Numbered from the stretch's first letter, positions 23,372-32,253 are shown. The stretch is 57,086 nucleotides of DNA from B10-G9 sp964627755 (GCA_964627755.1 CAZVIH010000096.1:1-57086); one strand, 5' to 3'. Numbers and translations: made by a program. Notes: generated by a model from the sequence alone, not told the origin.

Positions 23372-24424
23372 ATGAATACAGAAATTTCCGTACCCAAAAA
23401 ACATAAATGGCTGTTCTGGATCATTCTGGCAGCGTTTTCGACTTTCTTTGCGGAGGTCTTATCAGGATCGGACATGTTCCCTTTTTTTAATGCCTGGGGA
23501 ATACTTGTTGTAGTGCCGCTGTACGGGTTGCACATCATCCTGCTCGCCAGCCTTGTGTACCGGGCTGATAAACCCCGTTTTTCCAGCCTGATCTATGCCG
23601 GGATGCTTTTTGGTTTGTATGAAGCCTATCTAACCAAAGTGCTCTGGGCTCCACCCTGGGGTGATCCGGTCATTATCGCTGGTTTTGCACCTGTAGAAAC
23701 GTTAGTGCTGGTCTTTTGGTGGCATGCCTGGTTTTCTTTCATCATTCCCCTTCTGGTAGTCGAAAAACTACTCACTGGCTCTACCAGCCTGAGTCACAGT
23801 CTGCCAGGTAAATTCGGGAAGCTTTTCAACAGCTGGGGCGGACTGGCCGGAGTCATGGCTTTCGGAGGATTGTTCCAGAGCATCAATTCCCCTGGTGTGG
23901 GAGCATCACTGCTTTCCGGGATCTCTACCACTGTTGTTTTAGTTAGCCTGGTTTTGCTCTGGAAACGCATCACAAAAGACCAGACCTACTCCATGGCTGA
24001 ACTGCTGCCCGACCGAAAACAGTTCAAGTGGTTATTGATCCCTGTTGGGATCATGTATCTGACGATGGGGATTCTGATCCGTCCTGATGGGTATCCGCGC
24101 TTGATAGGTCATTTGATGATCTGGATCCTGTACGGTATCACGATCTATTTGTTCTCGAAGAGTCAGAAAAAACCAGCCCCTGAGCTAGATGAAAACGAAC
24201 TGGATAACTGGACACCTCAAAGATGGCTGTTCCTGGCCGGGATCTTCACATTGTCAGCCACAGCGGGGGAAATCCTGATGGGACAGATCTATGAACCCCT
24301 GGCGCTGGTCTTCTGGTTCGGCGGGATCATCTTCGGTGTGGTGATGTTCATCAAGGCCGTACGAATGACTTTCTCCAGAAAGGCAGGACCCGGGGTATCA
24401 AGCCAAAGCAGCTGGAGTAGTTAG
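23372..24424 (+). CDS. Integral membrane protein, unknown family
   Basis: This 350-residue protein has about nine hydrophobic segments, starting at residues 13-30 (WLFWIILAAFSTFFAEV) and including WGILVVVPLYGLHIILLASL and VVLVSLVLLW. A charged loop lies near residue 265-285 (PELDENELDNWTPQR). It begins after AGGA-ATCCT-ATG. No transport, enzyme or signalling motif is recognised. It stands alone, not clearly in an operon. Confidence 0.75.
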   Translation: MNTEISVPKKHKWLFWIILAAFSTFFAEVLSGSDMFPFFNAWGILVVVPLYGLHIILLASLVYRADKPRFSSLIYAGMLFGLYEAYLTKVLWAPPWGDPVIIAGFAPVETLVLVFWWHAWFSFIIPLLVVEKLLTGSTSLSHSLPGKFGKLFNSWGGLAGVMAFGGLFQSINSPGVGASLLSGISTTVVLVSLVLLWKRITKDQTYSMAELLPDRKQFKWLLIPVGIMYLTMGILIRPDGYPRLIGHLMIWILYGITIYLFSKSQKKPAPELDENELDNWTPQRWLFLAGIFTLSATAGEILMGQIYEPLALVFWFGGIIFGVVMFIKAVRMTFSRKAGPGVSSQSSWSS

Positions 24425-24460
24425 CTGAAGACCGAAGACCGCTGATGGGGACCGGAATAG
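24425..24460. repeat. Dispersed GACGGAAGACCG-type intergenic repeat, copy B
   Basis: CTGAAGACCGAAGACCGCTG followed by ATGGGGACCGGAATAG resembles copy A (GGAAGACCGAGG...GGGGACCGA). It begins just after the stop of the membrane protein gene. Confidence 0.5.
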
Positions 24461-24616
24461 AGAGCTACAACCCTCAGCGTGTTACATTGGATATTAATAG
24501 TACATAAAGAGTTCTGGAGGTTGATTGCTGTATACTGATTTCAGATCCTTACCCGACTTATAATGTACGACTTACTACATACAGAAAAAACGCAACTTAT
24601 GTTCCCGAAACACGTA

Positions 24617-24622
24617 TATAAT
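24617..24622 (+). promoter_or_regulatory. -10 hexamer upstream of yccF
   Basis: TATAAT lies 23 bases before the ATG, with AGGAG in between. No strong -35 is visible at 16-18 bases. Confidence 0.4.
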
Positions 24623-24645
24623 GACAGGAAAACAGGAGTAAAAGA

Positions 24646-25014
24646 ATGTCACTTATTGGAAATATTATCTGGTTGATTTTTGGTGGGATTTTAACCGGCC
24701 TGGGATACTTAATCGGTGGAATCGTGCTTTGCGCTACCATTGTGGGCATCCCCTTCGGGGTTCAGGCGATCAAGATCGGTCTTGCTACTTTTGCCCCTTT
24801 TGGCAGAGAAGTGCGGGATTATGAAAACGCCAACAGCGTGGGCAATATCATCTTTAACATGCTCTGGATCATCCTATTCGGATGGGAAATTGCGGTCGCC
24901 CACCTGGCGCACGGGATATTCCTGGCTATCACCATTATTGGCCTGCCCTTCGCCAAACAGCACTTCAAATTGATCCCACTGGCTTTGCTGCCATTTGGCC
25001 GCGGATATAACTAA
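24646..25014 (+). CDS. yccF: YccF-domain inner membrane protein
   Basis: This 122-residue protein consists of two YccF repeats. Each has NIIW/NIIF, a hydrophobic run and a GIPF/GLPF turn followed by PFGRE or PFGRG. AGGAG precedes the start. The family is widespread and its function is not settled. The gene is followed by a strong terminator. Confidence 0.88.
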   Translation: MSLIGNIIWLIFGGILTGLGYLIGGIVLCATIVGIPFGVQAIKIGLATFAPFGREVRDYENANSVGNIIFNMLWIILFGWEIAVAHLAHGIFLAITIIGLPFAKQHFKLIPLALLPFGRGYN

Positions 25015-25048
25015 CCAGCTGGCTTTATAAAGCGCTTCTCCTTGCTCT

Positions 25049-25076
25049 CCCCGCCTGCTGCAGCAGGCGGGGTTTT
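25049..25076 (+). terminator. Terminator of yccF
   Basis: CCCCGCCTGCTG and CAGCAGGCGGGG form a perfect 24-base palindrome followed by TTTTCG. It is very stable as a hairpin. Confidence 0.85.
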
Positions 25077-25091
25077 CGTATTAAATAAAAA

Positions 25092-25124
25092 AGGATACGA
25101 TTTCCTTCGAGAAAATCGTATCCT
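25092..25124 (-). terminator. Terminator of the sdh operon
   Basis: AGGATACGATTT and AAATCGTATCCT form a 12-bp stem, followed on the minus strand by TTTTTTATTT. It is 20 bases beyond the sdhB stop. Confidence 0.88.
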
Positions 25125-25143
25125 AATATAGAAAACAAAATCC

Positions 25144-25848
25144 CTAATCCACACTCCCCTTCATAATAGCCTTTTTCACTTCCCCGATCGCCTGGGTGAC
25201 CTGGATATCACGCGGGCAGGCATCTGTACAGTTGAAAATCGTGTGACAGCGGTAAACTCCGAACTGCTCGTTGAGTATTTCCAACCTTTCCATAGCAGCC
25301 TGATCCCGGCTGTCGAAAATAAAACGGTGAGCATTAACGATGGCTGAAGGGCCGACATATTTACCATTGACCCAGAAGGATGGGCAACTGGTGGAGCAAG
25401 CGGCGCATAGAATACATTTAGTAGTGTCGTCAAAACGCTCCCGCTCTTCTGGGCTTTGCAGTCGTTCCTTTTTTGGCGGCGGATCATCATTAACAAAATA
25501 AGGCATCACGGAGCGATAATGATCAAAAAATGGCTCCATATCCACGATCAGGTCTTTCTCAATCGGTAAACCCAGAATTGGCTCAATCAGTACGGTTTTG
25601 GATTTCAGATCCTGGACCAGTACTTTGCAAGCCAGGCGGTTGACTCCATTGATCCGGACAGCATCAGATCCACAAACGCCATGAGCACAAGCCCTTCTGA
25701 ATCCTAAAGTGCCGTCTTGTTTACCTTTGATCCTTTCCAGCAGATCCAGAACCCGGTCTGTAGGTTCGGCTTCCAGAGTAAATGTATCGTAGTGTTTTTT
25801 CTGGTCGTCTTCCGGGTTATACCGGAAAATCTTCAGTGTTACCTGCAT
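25144..25848 (-). CDS. sdhB: Succinate dehydrogenase iron-sulfur subunit
   Basis: This 234-residue protein carries three cluster sites. The [2Fe-2S] site is CAHGVCGSD with a further Cys in NRLAC; Asp takes the third ligand place, as in E. coli SdhB. The [4Fe-4S] site is CILCAACSTSCP. The [3Fe-4S]-type site is CHTIFNC with CP. It passes electrons from the flavoprotein to quinone. It is the last gene of the operon, 11 bases after sdhA. The Asp ligand and the neighbouring bc-type complex favour succinate oxidation over fumarate reduction. Confidence 0.95.
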   Translation of the reverse strand: MQVTLKIFRYNPEDDQKKHYDTFTLEAEPTDRVLDLLERIKGKQDGTLGFRRACAHGVCGSDAVRINGVNRLACKVLVQDLKSKTVLIEPILGLPIEKDLIVDMEPFFDHYRSVMPYFVNDDPPPKKERLQSPEERERFDDTTKCILCAACSTSCPSFWVNGKYVGPSAIVNAHRFIFDSRDQAAMERLEILNEQFGVYRCHTIFNCTDACPRDIQVTQAIGEVKKAIMKGSVD

Positions 25849-25859
25849 GAGATTCCCTC

Positions 25860-27650
25860 CTAGTAAGACCGGATCTTAGGTTGATAATCCGTGATGGTGA
25901 CGGGTTTATAAGCCAGACGAACACCCCCGTTCTCCATCCAGGCCAGGGTGTGTTTAAGCCATTTTTTATCATCGCGATCTGGATAGTCATCCCGGGAATG
26001 GGCTCCCCGGCTTTCCTTGCGGGCCAGGGCGGAGACCGCTGTTACATGCGCAACATCAATCAGGTTGCTGAGCTCCCAGGCCTCGATCAAGTTCATGTTG
26101 TACTTTAAGCCTTGATCTTCCACCTTAATATCTTTAAAGCGTTCTTTTAGTTCCGCAACTTTGTTAACAGCTTCCTGCATACCTTCTTCAATCCGGAAAA
26201 CACCCACATGATCGGCCATGACCGACTTCATCTGGGAGGCAATATCCACCATATTCTCTTTGCCGTTAGTATTCCGCAGATCATTGAGCTGTTTCATAGC
26301 AAATGCTTCCGGCTCAGCAGGCAGATCTGTATAAGGTTCGCCAGCAGCAAATTCCGCAGCCTTTAATCCTGAATATTTTCCAAATACTACCAGATCCAGC
26401 AAAGCGTTGGTGCCCAGGCGATTTGCCCCGTGAACAGAAACACAGGCAACCTCCCCGGCAGCATAAAGCCCGGGCAGGACCGTGTTCTTTTCATCCACGA
26501 CGACTTCGCCATATTTATTGGTAGGGATGCCGCCCATAGCGTAATGGGCTGTGGGCTGAACCGGCATTGGATCAGAAACTGGATTTACACCGATGTAGGT
26601 TTCACAGAAATCAATAATATCCGGTAATTTTCTGAGAATATCACTTGCAGTTACCCGGTAGGGCGAACCATCCGGATTTTTTCTTCCGTCAATTTCGGCA
26701 TAATGATTGACCACTTCCGGGGTCACATCCAGGTTCATAAAGTTCTTTCCGTTTACTCCCCTGCCGGCCTTCATTTCCAGGTACATAGCCCTGCTGATCA
26801 CATCCCGGGAGGCCAGGTCCTTGACTGTTGGAGCATAGGTTTCCATGAAGCGGTCGCCTTCTCCGTTGATCAATACACCGCCTTCGCCCCGCACACCTTC
26901 AGTGATCAGGATGCCCATCCGGTAAATCCCGGTAGGATGGAATTGATAAAATTCCATATCTTCGGCAGGAATGCCTCTACGAAGAGTCAGGGCCACACCA
27001 TCGCCAGTATAGGAATATGCGTTGGATGTGGTCTCCCAAACCCGGCCATGACCGCCGGTGGCGATAATGACCGCTTTGGCCTGGAAGATATGCATCTCGC
27101 CGGTTGCCAGCTCAAGAGCCACCACACCAGCAGTTCTGCCGTCCACGATCAAAAGATCCAGTACATAAAATTCGTCGAAGAACCTGACGTTATTCTTAAT
27201 GCTTTGTTGATAGAGGGTTTGCAGGATCATATGGCCAGTGCGGTCAGCTGCATAGCAGGCCCGCCTGACGGGTTTTCCTGTATTGTTATTGGTATGTCCT
27301 CCAAAAGGACGCTGAGCAATAGTACCATCCGGGTTGCGGCTGAATGGCAAACCCATATGCTCCAATTCATAAACCGCATCAACCGCTTCAGCGGCCATAA
27401 AATCAATCGCATCCTGGTCTCCCAGGTAGTCGCTGCCTTTTACCGTATCATAGGCATGCCATTCTGGATGATCCTCTTCTGTGTTGCCCAACGCGGCCCC
27501 GATACCTCCCTGAGCTGCACCGGTATGGGATCGAGTGGGATATAGTTTACTGATCACAGCTGTGCTGGCGTTTTTTGAAGCATAGAGTGCTGCTGTTAAT
27601 CCAGCTCCACCTGCGCCGACTACTAAGACTTCATATTGATGTTTTTGCAT
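25860..27650 (-). CDS. sdhA: Succinate dehydrogenase/fumarate reductase flavoprotein subunit
   Basis: At 596 residues it has full family length. VVGAGGAGLTAAL is the FAD-binding motif. SHTGAAQGGIGAALGN holds the His that bonds FAD covalently. HPTGIY and the active-site Arg region RAMYLEMKAGRG follow, with SVHGANRLGTNALLDL near residue 385. It oxidises succinate to fumarate at the cytoplasmic face of complex II. It follows the two membrane-anchor genes. Confidence 0.96.
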   Translation of the reverse strand: MQKHQYEVLVVGAGGAGLTAALYASKNASTAVISKLYPTRSHTGAAQGGIGAALGNTEEDHPEWHAYDTVKGSDYLGDQDAIDFMAAEAVDAVYELEHMGLPFSRNPDGTIAQRPFGGHTNNNTGKPVRRACYAADRTGHMILQTLYQQSIKNNVRFFDEFYVLDLLIVDGRTAGVVALELATGEMHIFQAKAVIIATGGHGRVWETTSNAYSYTGDGVALTLRRGIPAEDMEFYQFHPTGIYRMGILITEGVRGEGGVLINGEGDRFMETYAPTVKDLASRDVISRAMYLEMKAGRGVNGKNFMNLDVTPEVVNHYAEIDGRKNPDGSPYRVTASDILRKLPDIIDFCETYIGVNPVSDPMPVQPTAHYAMGGIPTNKYGEVVVDEKNTVLPGLYAAGEVACVSVHGANRLGTNALLDLVVFGKYSGLKAAEFAAGEPYTDLPAEPEAFAMKQLNDLRNTNGKENMVDIASQMKSVMADHVGVFRIEEGMQEAVNKVAELKERFKDIKVEDQGLKYNMNLIEAWELSNLIDVAHVTAVSALARKESRGAHSRDDYPDRDDKKWLKHTLAWMENGGVRLAYKPVTITDYQPKIRSY

Positions 27651-27672
27651 ATCAGGTCTCCACGCAGCTCTC

Positions 27673-28092
27673 TCAGGAGCCGAGAATAACGTAAATGCCT
27701 ACCAGGCTTGAAAAGATCCATAACAAGAAAACCAGGAATCGCAGGAAAGCCTGCCAGAATCCCGGTTTGGAGTAGTCCTCCACGATCACCCTCAGACCAT
27801 TAAATCCATGGGTAGCCGCAAAAGCGACCGCCAGGATCTGAATGATCTGCCAGAATCCATTGGCCCAGAGATAAAGATCAGGGATCTCACTATCCAATAC
27901 ATGATTGGAGTTTGGGAAAAAAGCCCAGCGCATCAGCGTTCCCAGATCCAATTGCGTTCTGGCGCCCATTATTAAACCAAGGCCAATACCCAGAACAGCC
28001 AGCAGGATGAGGGTTAAACCTGATATGCGTGTAAAAATCCACATCAGATATTCCAGGTTCCAGCTGGGTTTTGGCATAACTCTCGATCGCAT
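27673..28092 (-). CDS. sdhD: Succinate dehydrogenase membrane anchor (SdhD-like)
   Basis: This 139-residue protein has three hydrophobic segments. RISGLTLILLAVLGIGLGL opens the first helix, and ATHGFNGLRVIVEDY matches the H-G-x-N-G-x-R motif of the anchor family. GGAGG precedes the ATG at 28092. It resembles SdhC in this operon (both have R-I-S-G-L and HG-x-NG-x-R), so the two anchors appear to be ancient duplicates. Confidence 0.88.
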   Translation of the reverse strand: MRSRVMPKPSWNLEYLMWIFTRISGLTLILLAVLGIGLGLIMGARTQLDLGTLMRWAFFPNSNHVLDSEIPDLYLWANGFWQIIQILAVAFAATHGFNGLRVIVEDYSKPGFWQAFLRFLVFLLWIFSSLVGIYVILGS

Positions 28093-28110
28093 TATTACCT
28101 CCGTGGCTGA

Positions 28111-28497
28111 TTAACCCGCCAGAAAACGCCGGATCATGATATAAGCTGTCAGGATATAGAGGGGCAGAATCACAATCCATTCCAGCCAGGTGGATTCTTT
28201 CTGATAACGGATCAATCTCGGCCAGATATCCAGCAGGATGATCCGGAAGCCATTCACTCCGTGGAATATGGCACAGAAGACAATAAAAAGCTGGAAATAG
28301 ATAGATTCGTAAATGATATTGATGAAGATCCCCAGGTCGCTGCCTAATTGCTGGGTGAGGAATGAGGCCAGGACATGCAGGGTAACAAAAATAATAATCC
28401 CCAATCCAGAGATACGATGAAGTGCCCAGGCCAACATTGGTCCCCCGCCTTTGTATTTTAGGACTTCGAACAAACCCACCTTGCGGCTTAACGCCAT
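28111..28497 (-). CDS. sdhC: Succinate dehydrogenase cytochrome b556 subunit
   Basis: The ATG at 28497 has AGGAGG seven bases upstream and gives 128 residues. An open frame further upstream is ignored. HRISGLGIIIFVTLHVLASF carries candidate haem-ligand histidines, and FHGVNGFRIILLDIWPR is the anchor-family motif. There are three membrane helices. It is first in sdhCDAB and diverges from the Rieske operon across a 244-base gap. Confidence 0.9.
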   Translation of the reverse strand: MALSRKVGLFEVLKYKGGGPMLAWALHRISGLGIIIFVTLHVLASFLTQQLGSDLGIFINIIYESIYFQLFIVFCAIFHGVNGFRIILLDIWPRLIRYQKESTWLEWIVILPLYILTAYIMIRRFLAG

Positions 28498-28663
28498 GGT
28501 TTCCTCCTTAAACATCAATCCCGGATTTTCAGATTTAATGTGAAACCTAACATGTTCTTTCAATTATCCCATCATTATGTCATCTGAGGGCTTAATTCTG
28601 AAAGTGACATATCTCACAGTTTGTTAGTCCAAGATATCATCAGACTTGAACGCGGTTCTAGTC

Positions 28664-28669
28664 TATAAT
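28664..28669 (+). promoter_or_regulatory. -10 hexamer for the Rieske/cytochrome b operon
   Basis: TATAAT in the divergent sdh/Rieske intergenic region, 72 bases before the Rieske ATG. A good -35 at standard spacing is not seen. The sdhC promoter on the other strand could not be fixed. Confidence 0.4.
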
Positions 28670-28741
28670 GATGAAATAATTTTCTGGTCATCGTATCTGG
28701 CATAAGTATATTATTGATCAAAATCATTTCTGGAGTGGTTT

Positions 28742-29236
28742 ATGCCCTCAAAATATCGCTCGCCTGTTATGGATAGAAAAAGTTTTGTCAAGATCGTCAC
28801 CGCCTCTTTGGGCTCGATAATGGCAGCCATCGTTGGGCTGCCTGTGATCCAGTATTTCATCTCCCCCGCCCTGGGAAAAACCATCGGGGATGATTGGATC
28901 TCACTGGGTTCTTTAGACAACTACCCAATTGGCATTCCCACGTTATTTAATTTCACTATCACCAAGGTTAATGGATGGGAAAGAAGCAGTCATAGTTATG
29001 GTGCTTTTGTCCTGAGGAAAGAAGACCAGGATCCAATAGTTTTTTCAGATGTCTGCACCCATCTCAGCTGTCGCGTGAACTGGAATGAAGAAATCAGTGA
29101 ATTTTATTGTCCATGCCATGCCGCCATTTTTGATAAAAATGGAGAAGTGGTTTCTGGTCCCCCTCCCCGCCCGCTGGATCGTTATGAAATAAGACTGGAC
29201 GGGGATCAGTTATTTATTCATCTCACGGAAGGTTAA
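28742..29236 (+). CDS. qcrA: Rieske iron-sulfur protein of a bc-type complex
   Basis: This 164-residue protein has an N-terminal hydrophobic anchor (about residues 17-40, after a short charged start) and the Rieske cluster motifs CTHLSC (Cys105, His107, Cys110) and CPCHAAIF (Cys123, His126). A GPPPRPL proline loop follows. GGAGTGG precedes the ATG. It is the first gene of the quinol oxidising complex, one base before the cytochrome b gene. Confidence 0.95.
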   Translation: MPSKYRSPVMDRKSFVKIVTASLGSIMAAIVGLPVIQYFISPALGKTIGDDWISLGSLDNYPIGIPTLFNFTITKVNGWERSSHSYGAFVLRKEDQDPIVFSDVCTHLSCRVNWNEEISEFYCPCHAAIFDKNGEVVSGPPPRPLDRYEIRLDGDQLFIHLTEG

Positions 29237-29237
29237 T

Positions 29238-29897
29238 ATGGCAGAGAATGTTTTCAGCTGGTTGGACGAACGTTTAGGTTTAAAGGCGATTTACGATACT
29301 ATTCTTGATCGTAAAGTCCCTAAAGTGAACTGGTGGTTCACACTGGGCAGCGCCAGTCTCTTCTTAGGTGTCATGCAGGGGATCACTGGCATGCTGCTCT
29401 CAGTGTACTATGTGCCTACGCCCGATCATGCCTATGACAGCATCACCTTCATCATGACCGGTGTGCAGTTCGGCTGGTTGATCCGGGGAATACACCACTG
29501 GGGTGCCTCGTTGTTGATTCTGACAGCCTTTATTCATATGCTGCGTGTTTTCTTTTACGGCGCCTATAAGTATCCCAGGGAATTCACCTGGATCACTGGA
29601 GTGACATTGCTCATCTGCGCCTTGGGGATGGGCTTTACAGGATACCTACTGCCCTGGAACCAGCGCTCATACTGGGCTACAACAGTCGGCACTGAAATAG
29701 CCGGAACAGTTCCCTGGTTGGGAGATTTTCTCTTGAGGGTCTTGAGAGGCGGATCAGATCTAAGCGCCCTGACCCTGTCCAGATTTTTCTCGTTGCACAT
29801 CTGGATCATACCTGCCATCGTCCTGGTTATCGTCGGCACACACCTGTACCTTGTGATCCGGTTGGGAATCTCCAATATTCCTGATAAAAACAGTTGA
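29238..29897 (+). CDS. qcrB: Cytochrome b (N-terminal half, b6 type)
   Basis: This 219-residue protein has four membrane helices. The paired haem-ligand histidines are in RGIHHWGASLLILTAFIHML and FSLHIWIIPAIVLVIVGTH. GYLLPWNQRSYWAT is the quinol-oxidation-side motif. It corresponds to the b6-like half of a split cytochrome b, with the remaining helices encoded by the next gene. Together these form a menaquinol or quinol oxidising bc complex. Confidence 0.93.
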   Translation: MAENVFSWLDERLGLKAIYDTILDRKVPKVNWWFTLGSASLFLGVMQGITGMLLSVYYVPTPDHAYDSITFIMTGVQFGWLIRGIHHWGASLLILTAFIHMLRVFFYGAYKYPREFTWITGVTLLICALGMGFTGYLLPWNQRSYWATTVGTEIAGTVPWLGDFLLRVLRGGSDLSALTLSRFFSLHIWIIPAIVLVIVGTHLYLVIRLGISNIPDKNS

Positions 29898-29940
29898 TCC
29901 ACTTGTTGAATGATCGCGAACTTGATTGAGGAGGGACCCT

Positions 29941-31122
29941 GTGAACGAAGAACAAAAGGTGAAATATAAACAGAAATACGAACAGGCCAAACAGAGCGGT
30001 GTAAAGTTCTGGCCCGATATCATCTACAAAGACCTGCTGGTTTCATTCGCTTTATTCATTCTGCTAATCGGGTTAGCAACATTTGTTGGGGTTGCTATCG
30101 AACCCAAGGCAGATCCCAGCGATTCCACTTACGTTCCCAGACCGGAATGGTACTTCCTATTTCTGTTCGAATTCCTGAAATTTATTCCCGGGAAAATAGA
30201 ATGGATGGGCACCTTTGTTATTCCTGTGATAGGGATACTGGTGCTGTTTGCCCTGCCTTTCCTGGATAAAAATCCACTCCGCCATTGGAAGAATCGCCTG
30301 ACAGGTGTCTCCATTATGGGTGTCGTAGTCCTGGGTATGGTGGGGTTGACCATTCGCTCGGTGATCACTACTCCTAAAAACGAGGAGGGATTAGTAGCCA
30401 ATACTCCAGCGGGAAAAATGGTCCTGGGTGGGGAGCTGTACGGGATCTACTGTGTTGAATGTCATGGCCCCGATGGAGAAGGTGGAGTGCTTGCTGGTGT
30501 CGAGGGATTGGAAGGAGTGGAACTCAAACCCATCAGCAGCCAGGATGAAATGTACACTCGCTCAGATGATACACTGCATGCCATTATCAATTACGGCCAA
30601 CAGGATCAGGGGATGCCTCCCTTCGGCCTGGCATACGGTGGCGAATTAAAGAAATCAGAAATCGATGCAGTGGTGTTTTTTATGCGATACACCTGGGACG
30701 ATCGAGCCGAGCTGCCGGCTGATGCAGCATCTGCTGGCGCAATTCCAGATCTCCCAGAAAATGAGGTTCCCTCTTACGAAGTGCACATTTCCAAGATCAT
30801 CCAGCGCTACTGCATTTCCTGCCATCGACCCGGGAAGGAAAATAACAATTATCTGATGGGCACCTACCAGGAAATCCTCAGCACTGGTGATAATACTGCC
30901 AATAACCTGATAGCTGGCGATCTGAACAGCTACCTGATCCAGACTATCAACGGGGAAGAAATTTTCGATGAAAATGGAGAAAGGATCATTCAGCAAATGC
31001 CACCCACCAAGTTAATCAAGGAAGAATATATTTCAATCTTTGAGACCTGGGTATTGAACGGAATGCCAGAAAGCGCCGCGGAGGCGGAGGCTTTGAAAAT
31101 TGAGGCAACCGCAGAAGAATAA
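29941..31122 (+). CDS. Cytochrome b C-terminal half fused to dihaem cytochrome c
   Basis: I start it at GTG 29941, preceded by GAGGAGG, giving 393 residues. The first 150 are subunit-IV-like: YVPRPEWYFLFLFEFLKFIP contains the PEW(Y) Qo motif, with three membrane helices. The outer part has two c-type haem sites, CVECH (about residue 164) and CISCH (about residue 290), each with following Met-containing segments (GMPPF, QMPPT). The fusion supplies the cytochrome c1-like electron exit. A TTG upstream in frame (29926) lacks support. Confidence 0.9.
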   Translation: MNEEQKVKYKQKYEQAKQSGVKFWPDIIYKDLLVSFALFILLIGLATFVGVAIEPKADPSDSTYVPRPEWYFLFLFEFLKFIPGKIEWMGTFVIPVIGILVLFALPFLDKNPLRHWKNRLTGVSIMGVVVLGMVGLTIRSVITTPKNEEGLVANTPAGKMVLGGELYGIYCVECHGPDGEGGVLAGVEGLEGVELKPISSQDEMYTRSDDTLHAIINYGQQDQGMPPFGLAYGGELKKSEIDAVVFFMRYTWDDRAELPADAASAGAIPDLPENEVPSYEVHISKIIQRYCISCHRPGKENNNYLMGTYQEILSTGDNTANNLIAGDLNSYLIQTINGEEIFDENGERIIQQMPPTKLIKEEYISIFETWVLNGMPESAAEAEALKIEATAEE

Positions 31123-31140
31123 AAGTCTTATATATTAAAT

Positions 31141-31178
31141 ACAAAACGGTTTCCTGGTTAGAAACCGTTTTGTTGTTT
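31141..31178 (+). terminator. Terminator of the bc-complex operon
   Basis: ACAAAACGGTTTC and GAAACCGTTTTGT form a 13-bp stem followed by TGTTTT. It is 18 bases after the stop. Confidence 0.85.
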
Positions 31179-31194
31179 TAAAGATATTGATCCT

Positions 31195-31893
31195 TTAAGG
31201 TGAAGCAAAGAGCGTGGCTTCCAGCGTGTTCAACTTGCCCGCCAGAAGTTCAAGGTCTGTTTGAACAGTATAACCATCACCCTGCAGCTCGATCATAATT
31301 AGGTTGTGACGCTGGATCATATTTTCAACCACTTCTGCCTGATCAGCATTTAACATCCCTTTCAGAGAAGCCAGGGTTGAGCCGACTTTATCAAGCGCCA
31401 ATTTGGCATCCGCTGTGCGGTCCTGCTCAACAGCCAGGGTCGCATCCGCTACGGCTGCCCGGGCGCTTAACAAGGTAATATGGGTGGTGATGTTATCGAT
31501 CTGCTCCGTTAAGCTGATATTTTCGTCTTCAAATTGGCCGAGTCTTTCGATTTCAGCTTCCAGGGAAAGGATTTGGTCATTTGCTGCAGACAGATCCTCC
31601 TTTAGCACCTTCACCAGCTCTACTTGCGGTTGATAACGGAACGCCGTATCAAAGAAAAAACCTCCCGCAAATGCAACGGTTATCACTACCATCCAGACCA
31701 GGAACATACGCCAAATCTTGCGCGCCTTGGATGGTTTTTCCTTCTCAGGTTTTTCAGGACTTTCTTTCATCTCGGATTCAAAAGGCGAGGTGACATCTTC
31801 TACCGGTTCTTCTTCTTCGATCTGGGCTTCTAGCTCAGCCTCAGTGATTTTTTGCTCAAGTTCTTCCTGCTGGTTATCATCATTAATAGTCAT
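31195..31893 (-). CDS. Single-pass membrane protein with coiled-coil outer domain
   Basis: GAGGAGG six bases before the ATG at 31893 gives 232 residues. The N-terminal 75 are highly acidic (Glu-rich), then comes a basic patch (KPSKARKIWR), a membrane helix (about residues 60-85, MFLVWMVVITVAFAGGFFF) and a heptad-like coiled coil (LKEDLSAANDQILSLEAEIE, IDNITTHITLL). No enzymatic motif is present. It may be a structural or envelope protein. The open frame continues upstream into an unrelated hydrolase fragment, which I treat separately. Confidence 0.8.
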   Translation of the reverse strand: MTINDDNQQEELEQKITEAELEAQIEEEEPVEDVTSPFESEMKESPEKPEKEKPSKARKIWRMFLVWMVVITVAFAGGFFFDTAFRYQPQVELVKVLKEDLSAANDQILSLEAEIERLGQFEDENISLTEQIDNITTHITLLSARAAVADATLAVEQDRTADAKLALDKVGSTLASLKGMLNADQAEVVENMIQRHNLIMIELQGDGYTVQTDLELLAGKLNTLEATLFASP

Positions 31894-31989
31894 CCGAACC
31901 TCCTCGGTGTATTTCAAACTCGTGTGGGACATTATACCTGATTCCATTTCCAATTCTAATGGATAGGCCATCATAATTCTACAGGCTGA

Positions 31990-32112
31990 ATGTCGGCTGT
32001 CAGCCATACCGGCATGGATCATGATCAAAGGGATACCTGTGCCGCTTTGTTCATAATAAACCTGGGCATTCCCGTTATTAACAAAGCCAAACTCTGTTTC
32101 GACCTCTTCCAT
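31990..32112 (-). pseudogene. Alpha/beta-hydrolase N-terminal remnant
   Basis: The frame upstream of the coiled-coil gene starts MEEVETEFGFVNNGNAQVYY and continues EQSGTGIPLIMIHAGMADSR. This is the N-terminus of an alpha/beta hydrolase through the oxyanion-loop HAG motif. After DSRH the similarity stops, and there is no GxSxG or remaining fold. An ATG with TTCGAG-type upstream sequence remains, but about 200 residues are missing. It looks like a decayed gene whose frame now runs into its neighbour. Confidence 0.6.
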
Positions 32113-32194
32113 ATTACACCTCGTAACTCTGTTGAAAATGGACTATTCGAACTGTTTTAGATCTACTGTGAGTTTCTATGTCATTATTAAGCAG

Positions 32195-32220
32195 AAGAGC
32201 TGGCGCATATGCCAGCTCTT
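32195..32220. terminator. Perfect hairpin downstream of hsp20, without T tract
   Basis: AAGAGCTGGC and GCCAGCTCTT flank the loop GCATAT. Neither strand has a U-run after it, so termination by this element alone is uncertain. It lies between the hydrolase remnant and hsp20 and may stabilise the hsp20 message end. Confidence 0.45.
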
Positions 32221-32253
32221 CAAACCACTAATCTTAGGAGAGATATGGATGGT

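Noticed and set aside
26703..27545. A 280-codon frame antisense to sdhA
   Set aside because: It mirrors the full-length sdhA gene in the opposite strand, has no ribosome site, and its translation matches no family style.
32195..32220. The hsp20-side hairpin as a heat-shock CIRCE element
   Set aside because: It is downstream of hsp20 and does not match TTAGCACTC-N9-GAGTGCTAA.
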